Below are positions 1 to 6,445 of a DNA stretch of 7,198 bases, in pieces (the stretch's first letter is position 1; each line of letters opens with the position of its first letter). The translations under genes and the position numbers were made by a program. The notes under the pieces were generated by a model, which was not told where the DNA came from, did not search any database, and saw nothing but the letters and a program-made list of their open reading frames with translations. Where the stretch lies: contig CALBPU010000106.1 of NCBI GenBank assembly GCA_937899395.1, positions 1 through 7,198 on the forward strand, written 5' to 3'. The stretch is from an uncultured Fretibacterium sp. Its GTDB lineage: Bacteria; Synergistota; Synergistia; Synergistales; Aminobacteriaceae.

Positions 1-1
1 T

Positions 2-133
2 GAAATTAAAACACGCGAACATGAACAAGCTCAACAGCGTTATTTGCGGAAAAAAATAAATGATGGCTTCCGAGCGTATTGCCCGAGGTCATTAAAAAAT
101 TATTCGAGGAGTGGAAGAATCTACGAAAATTAA
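2..133 (+). other. Possible 3' end of an unidentified open frame cut by the left edge
   Basis: A frame is open from the left edge to a TAA at 131-133, giving 43 residues rich in Arg, Lys, Gln and Tyr (for example REHEQAQQRYLRKK). The first half looks protein-like, but the second half (GFRAYCPRSLKNYSRSG) does not. From about position 64 a different frame gives a more natural stretch (PEVIKKLFEEWKN). This may therefore be the frameshifted end of a decayed gene rather than a functional C-terminus. It overlaps the annotated start of the next reading frame. I do not recognise a family, and chance openness over this length is quite possible. Confidence 0.2.
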
Positions 134-527
134 ATTTATGAATAAAGTAAATAAAAAACATAAAGACCACGTCTTCAAATTTATTTTTGGAAGGAATAAG
201 CAGTGGGCTTTAAATCTTTATAACGTTGTGAACGGTTTTGACTACCCTGACCCTGACGCAATTGAATTTAATACTATTGACGAAATTTTCCACATCGGCA
301 TGCAGAACGATGTTTCGTTTTTGCTATTCTTTGTCCTGTCGATTTGGGAACATCATTCAACTTTTAATCCTAACATGCCAATAAGAATGTTTCTTTACGC
401 TGCCCAGCTTTATGACAAATACATGACCGAACATGACTGTTACAGATACAGCAAAAATTTAATAAAACTCTCGCTTCAGAAGTGCGTTTGTTTTTATAAG
501 GTTACTGACGAACAACCATCGAAGTAA
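111..527 (+). pseudogene. N-terminal part of a degraded Rpn-family (PD-(D/E)XK) nuclease/transposase-like protein
   Basis: The 138-codon frame matches, from memory, the N-terminal half of the Rpn family recombination-promoting nucleases/putative transposases (PD-(D/E)XK fold). Recognisable blocks are KHKDHVFKFIFG, NLYNVVNGFDYPDPDAIE, MQNDVSFLL and STFNPNMPIRMFLYAAQLY. Intact relatives typically run to about 300 residues, so this stops less than halfway. The GTG at 111 directly abuts a GAGGA with no spacer. The in-frame ATG at 138, which gives MNKVNKKHKD, fits the usual family start better. The nuclease motif appears damaged: relatives usually carry an acidic residue just after NDVSFLL and an E-x-Q triad (EHQST), but here the text reads LLFFVLSIWEHHST, so Asp is lost and Gln is changed to His. 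The frame ends at a TAA (525-527) just after the conserved CFYxxxxEQP block. The matching middle part of the family follows in another frame. I infer a non-functional remnant; the family call is firm, its inactivity fairly so. Confidence 0.7.
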
Positions 528-785
528 CGATCAAAATGCTGAATATCAATTACGGCAAGAATAAAGCCCTGATGGAAGCCTGCAGACCGCTTATGGAATA
601 TTCATGGCTTGTTGAAAACATACGACAAAATAACAAAGTCTTGAAAAATATCGAAAAAGCAGTTGACAAGACATTGGACGAAATGCCTAAAGAATCTTCC
701 GCTGTCCTTGATTGAAGAAATCAGCAAATTCTCCGAAGATGTCATTCATGGCATAGCAGAAAATCTCGGACTGGCGGTAATGTAA
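515..785 (+). pseudogene. Middle and possible C-terminal fragments of the same degraded Rpn-family gene
   Basis: In a frame different from the upstream fragment, 515-715 encodes IEVTIKMLNINYGKNKALME, then RPLMEYSWLVENIR and AVDKTLDEMPKE. This is the conserved middle block of Rpn-family proteins (MLNINYG..., EYxWFV..., EMP in relatives, from memory). It begins immediately where the upstream fragment's EQPSK ends, so about 25-30 codons of linker present in relatives are missing, together with a frame change. An ATG at 536 opens a 59-codon frame, but I see no good ribosome binding site, so separate translation is unlikely. After EMPKES the family's next conserved segment is absent. From 711 the original frame reopens (EEISKFSEDVIHGIAENLG, stop TAA 783-785), and this could be the decayed C-terminal tail. 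The fragment order is preserved, so this is one gene eroded in place by internal deletion, not a rearrangement. Confidence 0.6.
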
Positions 786-814
786 AATCATGCAAAATTA
801 GGAGTTAAGGGCAA

Positions 815-886
815 AAATAATTCCATTTCAAAATGTGCAATTATTTTTTCATTAGTGCACCGTTTGAAACAGAAATGGAATTATTT
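815..886 (-). terminator. Inverted repeat with trailing T run, possible operon terminator
   Basis: The 15-base arm at 815-829 (AAATAATTCCATTTC) is the exact reverse complement of 872-886. Inside, a GTGCA/TGCAC pair (835-839 with 856-860) and a TTTCAAA/TTTGAAA pair (827-833 with 863-869) give alternative or nested stems. Read on the minus strand, the hairpin lies just downstream of the last operon gene (stop at 925-927) and its closing arm runs into ATTATTTTTG, a short U run. That suits a factor-independent terminator, although the stem is AT-rich and the loop is long (about 42 bases). The plus-strand reading has no T run after it. Alternatively the arms could be terminal repeats of a tiny remnant element. 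Both readings are inference. Confidence 0.4.
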
Positions 887-924
887 ACAAAAAAACAGAT
901 TACAACCGCCAAGTTAAGAAAATT

Positions 925-2148
925 CTAAATCTGCATCACAAAATTTTTTGTGCGTGATAACATTTTTTCCCTGTCCAGAGGGCTGACGTTCCCGACTATC
1001 CATTCGCGCATTGAAGCACCTTCGGGAGTGTCCTGCGAGGACGATAAAAATTCAAGTTCAATGCCAAGCTCCTTGGCAGTTTCATTGGCAATTAATGGCC
1101 AGACTTTCCCAATGTCGCCAACTATCGGGATACTGCCCTCATGACGCGCAAAAGCTGACATTTCCATTCTGAAAGGAATTTTAGCGGCCTTAGTTTTCGG
1201 CAGACCTTTATCAATAGCTTCCTGAACAGTAGCGTTTAACTCAACGGCTTTGCGCAAATTTTCATCAAGGTCAATCCTTATTAAATTTTTCTCGCGAAGA
1301 TTATAAGTGTTCTGACCTGACCACCATGCCCAGATCCCGTGTCCTGTGTAGCACTCAAAAGGTCCGTCGTGAATTTCCTGTGTCAAAGCCACGGCACTTT
1401 CGATTATTACGTCGCAGGACGCTAACATTCTTGAAATTCTCATTGAACGTTCAGAAACAGGAATCGAATCGCCTATTGACATTCCGACAGCTCCGCCGCC
1501 GACCATCTGCGGAATTGTTACAAGCACGGGAACATTTTTCTCAGCAGCCGCACCGAGCATGGTTCTTTCATCACAGCCCCAGCCGGCAACAGTTTCAAAA
1601 GGCAGCCCGTACATTCGTGCGAGAGCAAGTACTTCATGGGCAAGTTTTTCAGTCCGTAAGCCCATAGGGTAAGCCATGTTCCCTGCGGCTTTGATGATTT
1701 CATTAACTTTTGGAAGTGAAGCTCCGCGCCTTAACAAATCTTCGTCAAGGGGCATTTCTTTTTTAAGCGCGTCAAGCTCGTTTTCAGTCATGCAGGTAAA
1801 CTCAAAAACATCGCCGCGCGGCATTTTTGACATGTCCATGCCAAGAGCCTGAGCGTCAACGCGGAAAACTTTATCAAGGGAACCTGCCATCTCGTGGGCA
1901 ATTACGGCGGAACTCGTTGAAACAGCATCAACAATTCCAACGCGAATCAATTCCGCTATGAGCGTGGTAACGCCTTCGTGAATATTAGGACCGCTGCCTG
2001 TAACAACCATGACTTTACCGCCGCGTTTTTTAGTTTCTACAATTTTGTTTACGGCAAGTCCAAGAGATTTCAGTGAGCGTTCATCAAGTGAAGCACGGAA
2101 ATTATCAAGCTGAGATATTCCAAATAAATTTTCTTTTGGCATAATCAT
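925..2148 (-). CDS. Uncharacterised protein with deoxyhypusine-synthase-like / ornithine-cyclodeaminase-C-terminal-like NAD-binding fold (inferred)
   Basis: I do not recognise a named family with certainty. The 407-residue protein has no visible signal peptide or membrane segment, so it is probably cytosolic. Residues 47-91 (MVVTGSGPNIHEG, then LIRVGIVDAVSTSSAVIAHEMAG) follow the pattern of a nucleotide-binding strand-loop, a helix with R-x-G-x-VDA, and a small-residue loop ending in H-(D/E). This is the layout of deoxyhypusine synthase and of the C-terminal domain of the LOR/SDH-type ornithine cyclodeaminases (TIGR00300, from memory). Residues 205-211 (NVPVLVT), 245-251 (CDVIIES) and 289-297 (LIRIDLDEN) also fall where that domain has its VPFVL, ADVV and CVDIN strands. 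Four scattered Cys give no Fe-S motif, and it is not GltD. It overlaps the gltB stop by 4 bases (ATGA), so it should be co-expressed with gltB. The ATG at 2142 (MPKENLFG, 405 residues) lies 8 bases after AAAGGAG and is the better start; the first ATG is only 2 bases away. A role in nitrogen or amino acid metabolism is inferred from context. Confidence 0.75.
   Translation of the reverse strand: MIMPKENLFGISQLDNFRASLDERSLKSLGLAVNKIVETKKRGGKVMVVTGSGPNIHEGVTTLIAELIRVGIVDAVSTSSAVIAHEMAGSLDKVFRVDAQALGMDMSKMPRGDVFEFTCMTENELDALKKEMPLDEDLLRRGASLPKVNEIIKAAGNMAYPMGLRTEKLAHEVLALARMYGLPFETVAGWGCDERTMLGAAAEKNVPVLVTIPQMVGGGAVGMSIGDSIPVSERSMRISRMLASCDVIIESAVALTQEIHDGPFECYTGHGIWAWWSGQNTYNLREKNLIRIDLDENLRKAVELNATVQEAIDKGLPKTKAAKIPFRMEMSAFARHEGSIPIVGDIGKVWPLIANETAKELGIELEFLSSSQDTPEGASMREWIVGNVSPLDREKMLSRTKNFVMQI
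937..952 (-). repeat. Short AT-rich hairpin inside the last codons of the 3' operon gene
   Basis: CACAAAA (937-943) and TTTTGTG (946-952) are perfect reverse complements separated by two T bases. On the minus strand the hairpin falls over the codons for about the last nine residues, ending some ten bases before the stop at 925-927. It is weak (mostly A-T pairs) and has no U run after it. It could assist 3'-end formation or mRNA stability, or simply reflect AAA/TTT codons. Confidence 0.2.
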
Positions 2149-5100
2149 TGCTCCTTTTTCAAATATTCAAGATATTCTTCTGATACGACAGTCCTGAATT
2201 TCGGTAAAAATTCTTTGAAATTATTTAGTATGTTCATCGCTTTACGTGAATTTGTATGATCCGCGTGCATTTTCAAGAGCTGATAGAGTTCTTCTTCATG
2301 TTCATCATGGACAGGGGAAATATTCACAAGTCCGTTATTGACATGCCTTTCCAACGTGCCGTCTTCGTCCAAGACCCACGCTATTCCGCCGGACATTCCT
2401 GCGCCGAAATTTTCTCCCGTTGCGCCTATAACAATTACTCGTCCGCCGGTCATGTACTCGCAAGCGTGGTCGCCAACGCCTTCGACAACAGCGTAAGCCC
2501 CGGAATTTCTCACAGCGAAACGTTCACCAGCCATTCCAGCTATGAAAGCGTAGCCGTCTGTCGCGCCGTAAAGAGCAACGTTGCCGATTAAAGTATCCCC
2601 ATCGTTCCAGACCGAGTCTTCGGGAGGGCATATTGTGAGAGTTCCGCCCGACAAGCCTTTTCCGATGTAATCATTCGCAACGCCGTACAAAGTAATTTCT
2701 TGTCCTTTTGGCAAAAATGCCCCGAATGACTGACCTCCGCAGCCCTGAGCCTGTATTGTCCTTGCGCCTTTTAATAATGTACCAAAAGCCCTGTCCGCTG
2801 TTGTAAGCTGGACGTGATTTTGTATAAGCCTTGCGTCTGTCCGTTCATTGAGCGAGAAATCATGTTTTGCTTCCGGCTGAAAATGAGTGTTCTGCGAGAA
2901 ATTTATAAGGTCTGAAAGATCCATTTCCGAATCTTTCTTCATTTTCAGTAAATCGCTCCTTCCGACAAGCTCGTTTATTTTTCTTGCTCCTAATCTTGCC
3001 GCAATTTCACGGAGCTGTTCAGCGATGAATAACATAAATCTCTCAACATATTCGGGCTTCCCTATAAATCTCTTGCGGAGTTCGGGCTTCTGTGTAGCAA
3101 TCCCAAAAGGACAAGTTCCTAAATGGCATACGCGGGCCATTTTGCAGCCCATTGTTACGAGAGGCGCAGTGGCAAAACTGAACTCTTCAGCACCAAGCAA
3201 TAATGCAACGGCAACATCGTGGCCTGTCATTAATTTTCCGTCAGTTTCAAGAGTTACAGTCTGGCGCAGACGGTTACGACACAACGTCTGATGGGTTTCA
3301 GCAAGACCAATTTCCCAAGGAAGACCGGCGTTATGTATGCTGCTTAATGAAGCCGCTCCTGTCCCTCCTTCGCCGCCTGAGATTAATATTCCTCCCGCGC
3401 CGGCTTTTGCAACCCCGCTCGCAATTGTACCAACGCCTGTTGAAGATACCAATTTAACGCTGATTTTCGCGTTTTCGTTGGCGCACTGCAAATCATAAAT
3501 TAATTCCGCTAAATCTTCTATAGAGTATATGTCATGGTGCGGAGGCGGTGAGATTAAAGCAAGTCCCGGCGTTGCACAGCGCGTTTTTGCCACGCTTTCA
3601 GTAACTTTTGCGCCCGGAAGGTGTCCTCCCTCGCCAGGTTTAGCTCCCTGTCCCATTTTAATCTGAATTTCTTCCGCCGATAACAAATACTCACGTGTAA
3701 CTCCGAAACGCCCAGATGCAACCTGTTTGATTTTGGAGTTTAATTTAGTATTAAAACGTTCTGGAAGTTCGCCGCCCTCACCGCTGTTGCTCATGCCTCC
3801 CAATCTGTTCATTGCAAGTGCCATGCATTCGTGAGCTTCCTGCGAAATTGAGCCATAAGACATTGCGGCAGTCCTGAAACGCTTTACTATTTCAGAAGCA
3901 GGCTCGACTTCATCTAACGGTACGGGATTGCAGAGTTTATATCTGAAATCCAGCATTGAACGTATCGTGCGCGGACCTTCATTCTCGACCAAAGCAGCAT
4001 ATTCATCAAATAAATTTCTGTCGTTAGTCCAGACTGCTTTCTGCAACAAATCTATGATTCTCGGGCTGTATAAATGTTCTTCTGCTTCTGAGCCAGAAAA
4101 AAATTTATGTTTACCAACGCGGTTTAATGGGGTTTCAGCTGGAGAAATAAAAGCCTCTGCATGATAATAGCGGTAATCAGCTTCGACAGATGATAAATCT
4201 TTTCCGCCCAGCGATGACGGGGTATTAGTGAAATATCTTTCAACAAACTGGCGTTCCAATCCTATGGCTTCAAAAAGCTGTGCGCTCTGGTAAGCCTGCA
4301 AAGTTGACACGCCCATCTTCGAGGCAATTTTTAACACTCCTGCGGTCAAAGCGTCATCATAATTTTTTATTGCTTCTTCTGCCCTGTCAGGAAACATTGA
4401 TTTTATGCAGTCATGCGCTAAATAAGGATTAACTGCACGAGCCCCGAACGCTATTAACATTGCAAGCTGGTGAGTATCTCTTGGCTCTCCGCTCTCCAAA
4501 ATGACTGACACAGCCGTTCTTTTCTTAATATGTATAAGGTGCTGTTCCAAGGCTGACACTGCCAGAAGCGAGGGAATTGCCAGATGTCCTTCATCAATGC
4601 CGCGGTCAGACAAAATCAGAATGTTCACGCCGTCATCACAGGCTTTATCGCAGATTATGAAAAATTCTTTGAGTGCTTTCTTTAATCTCTTTTCAACAGG
4701 ATAAAGCAAAGACACAGCACTGACATGAAAAGCAGGGTGATTTATGGCGCGGATATTAGCCAATTCCTGTTCCGTTAAAACGGGCACGGGAAGTTCCAAC
4801 ACAGTGCAGTTATCTGGGTCATGGGATAATAAATTTCCGTCATCGCCAACATAAATTGAGCAGTCGGTCTTGCAAGCCTCACGTAATGCATCAATAGGAG
4901 GATTTGTAACCTGGGCGAACCTCTGCTTGAAATAATCGTAAAGCGGAGGGTGGGCTTTTGAAAGTGCTGCCAGAGGTTCATCAGCTCCCATTGACGCGAC
5001 AGGCTCTTTGCCGTTCATTGCCATAGGGCGCAAAATTTCATGAACGTCCTCGTGAGTATAGCCGAACGCCTTGCAAAGCTTGTTAGTATCCTGTGTTTTT

Positions 5101-6443
5101 AAGTGAATATCAGTCTTGGGCAAATCTTTTAGGTGAATTATATTTTTCACCCATTCATTATAAGTATATTGAGCCGCGAAATAATTTTTAAGTTCAGAAC
5201 TCTCTAACAGCCTGCAGTTCTTCATGTCAGCCATAAGAACATCGCCGGCCTTTAATTTCCAGCGTCTTCGGACATGCGCGTTCTCTTCAAACAAAACTCC
5301 GGCTTCGGAAGAAAGTATCAGCCTTTTATCGTCAGTCAACGCACAGCGCAAAGGCCTTAAACCGTTCCTGTCCAATGAGGCGCAGACGCTTTCCCCGTCC
5401 GAATACAAAATTGCCGCAGGTCCGTCCCAAGGTTCAATCATTGTTGCGTAATAACGGTATAAATCACGCCATGGATTATTTGTATTCTGTCCCTGCCAAG
5501 GTTCGGGCAGCAATACCATTCCGGCCAACGGAAGCGGGAAGCCGTTCATAGCCAAAAATTCAAGGGTGTTATCAAGCATTTGTGAGTCGCTTCCGTCAGG
5601 TATTACGACCGGCAAAACCCTTTTCATTGCGTCTTTCATTATTGGTGAAATCATTGTTTCTTCACGGGCCTTCATGCGGTCATGGTTGCCCCTGATTGTA
5701 TTTATTTCGCCGTTATGCAAAAGAAAACGCTGGGGATGAGCTTTTGACCAGCTTGGAAAAGTGTTGGTCGAAAAACGCGAGTGAACCATAGCCATTTGTG
5801 AAGCGTAGCGGACATCCTGCAAGTCGTCATAAAACGAACGTAACTGTTTTGCCAACATCATTCCTTTGTAAACGACAGTGCGGCATGAAAGCGAGCAAAT
5901 ATAAGCATCAGTGTCCTGTTTCTCGAACAAACGCCTTAGCAGGTAAAGTCCGCGGTCAAATTCAAGCCCTTTCCCAAGATTAGCTGGACGCTTCAAGAAA
6001 CATTGGCGGATATTCGGCATTGAGCGTCTCGCGCCTGCTCCAAGCTGTACGGGATGACAGGGAACTCCTCGCCAGCCAAGAACAGTGAAGCCTTCGGAAG
6101 ACGCAAGCTGTTCAAAAATACGGCATACGTTGGAAGCCCCTACTTCGTCTTGAGGCAAAAAGAACATTCCAACTCCGTAATCACCTGCATTGCCGAGCGA
6201 AATACCTTCTTCTTCCGCCCAAGCCAAATACAATTTATGCGGAATTTGGGTCATTATCCCAACGCCGTCTCCGGTAGTCCCGAGAGTGTCGCAACCGGCT
6301 CTGTGGGCGAGGCGTTCAACGATTGTAAGTGCCTGTTCCACTGTCCGGTGATTGCATTTTCCGCCCAAATCAACGACAGCCCCTACGCCGCAGGATTCAT
6401 GTTCAAATTCGTGCCTGTAAAGCGGATAATTTTTATCGTACAT
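2145..6443 (-). CDS. gltB: Glutamate synthase (GOGAT) large/alpha subunit, bacterial NADPH type by sequence
   Basis: Transfers the amide nitrogen of glutamine to 2-oxoglutarate, giving two glutamates, in the cytosol. The 1432 residues are slightly shorter than the usual 1470-1520 but include every domain. The N-terminal Ntn glutaminase starts at Cys18 after a 17-residue propeptide (ESCGVGA); Arg223 (HSRFSTNTFPSW) and Asn244-Gly245 (HNGEIN) are its binding and oxyanion residues. The central domain carries QVTNPPID (511-518). The FMN/synthase domain runs from about 850 (MSYGSISQEAHE at 861, GEGGE at 888, then KPGEGGHLPG and SPPPHHDIYSIEDL). The 3Fe-4S ligands are Cys1100, Cys1106 and Cys1111 (GCKMARVCHLGTC). 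The C-terminal GXGXG beta-helix includes GLSGG at 1263. Only 12 residues separate GEGGE from IKQVASGRFG, so the ferredoxin loop of ferredoxin-dependent GOGAT is absent. This form normally needs GltD, which is not in the window. The ATG lies 2 bases after the upstream stop with no clear Shine-Dalgarno, suggesting translational coupling. A local oddity is HRAGC (47-51), where most relatives read HRGA. Confidence 0.97.
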   Translation of the reverse strand: MYDKNYPLYRHEFEHESCGVGAVVDLGGKCNHRTVEQALTIVERLAHRAGCDTLGTTGDGVGIMTQIPHKLYLAWAEEEGISLGNAGDYGVGMFFLPQDEVGASNVCRIFEQLASSEGFTVLGWRGVPCHPVQLGAGARRSMPNIRQCFLKRPANLGKGLEFDRGLYLLRRLFEKQDTDAYICSLSCRTVVYKGMMLAKQLRSFYDDLQDVRYASQMAMVHSRFSTNTFPSWSKAHPQRFLLHNGEINTIRGNHDRMKAREETMISPIMKDAMKRVLPVVIPDGSDSQMLDNTLEFLAMNGFPLPLAGMVLLPEPWQGQNTNNPWRDLYRYYATMIEPWDGPAAILYSDGESVCASLDRNGLRPLRCALTDDKRLILSSEAGVLFEENAHVRRRWKLKAGDVLMADMKNCRLLESSELKNYFAAQYTYNEWVKNIIHLKDLPKTDIHLKTQDTNKLCKAFGYTHEDVHEILRPMAMNGKEPVASMGADEPLAALSKAHPPLYDYFKQRFAQVTNPPIDALREACKTDCSIYVGDDGNLLSHDPDNCTVLELPVPVLTEQELANIRAINHPAFHVSAVSLLYPVEKRLKKALKEFFIICDKACDDGVNILILSDRGIDEGHLAIPSLLAVSALEQHLIHIKKRTAVSVILESGEPRDTHQLAMLIAFGARAVNPYLAHDCIKSMFPDRAEEAIKNYDDALTAGVLKIASKMGVSTLQAYQSAQLFEAIGLERQFVERYFTNTPSSLGGKDLSSVEADYRYYHAEAFISPAETPLNRVGKHKFFSGSEAEEHLYSPRIIDLLQKAVWTNDRNLFDEYAALVENEGPRTIRSMLDFRYKLCNPVPLDEVEPASEIVKRFRTAAMSYGSISQEAHECMALAMNRLGGMSNSGEGGELPERFNTKLNSKIKQVASGRFGVTREYLLSAEEIQIKMGQGAKPGEGGHLPGAKVTESVAKTRCATPGLALISPPPHHDIYSIEDLAELIYDLQCANENAKISVKLVSSTGVGTIASGVAKAGAGGILISGGEGGTGAASLSSIHNAGLPWEIGLAETHQTLCRNRLRQTVTLETDGKLMTGHDVAVALLLGAEEFSFATAPLVTMGCKMARVCHLGTCPFGIATQKPELRKRFIGKPEYVERFMLFIAEQLREIAARLGARKINELVGRSDLLKMKKDSEMDLSDLINFSQNTHFQPEAKHDFSLNERTDARLIQNHVQLTTADRAFGTLLKGARTIQAQGCGGQSFGAFLPKGQEITLYGVANDYIGKGLSGGTLTICPPEDSVWNDGDTLIGNVALYGATDGYAFIAGMAGERFAVRNSGAYAVVEGVGDHACEYMTGGRVIVIGATGENFGAGMSGGIAWVLDEDGTLERHVNNGLVNISPVHDEHEEELYQLLKMHADHTNSRKAMNILNNFKEFLPKFRTVVSEEYLEYLKKEQ
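2151..2157 (-). promoter_or_regulatory. Ribosome binding site inside the gltB 3' end
   Basis: On the minus strand AAAGGAG covers the codons for the last Lys-Lys-Glu of GltB. It lies 2 bases from the ATG at 2148 and 8 bases from the in-frame ATG at 2142. The second distance is the normal one, so this site argues for translation of the downstream gene starting at 2142. It also gives that gene its own initiation signal besides coupling to gltB termination. Confidence 0.65.
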
Positions 6444-6445
6444 GA

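Noticed and set aside
536..715. Independent 59-residue small protein starting at ATG 536
   Set aside because: Its sequence matches the interior of Rpn-family proteins and similarity extends upstream of the ATG (IEVTIK); no ribosome binding site. Treated as a pseudogene fragment.
1326..1667. 113-codon plus-strand open frame opposite the 3' operon gene
   Set aside because: Arg/Gln/Phe-rich composition typical of an antisense shadow; the minus-strand gene explains the conservation.
2145..2148. Programmed frameshift fusing GltB with the downstream protein
   Set aside because: The ATGA overlap has its own well-spaced AAAGGAG and no slippery sequence stands out; ordinary translational coupling is enough.
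2256..3457. Several plus-strand open frames of 80-134 codons opposite gltB (2256-2591, 2887-3291, 3203-3457)
   Set aside because: They lie antisense to a strongly conserved GltB coding region, have low-complexity or unnatural composition, and no recognisable domains or ribosome binding sites.
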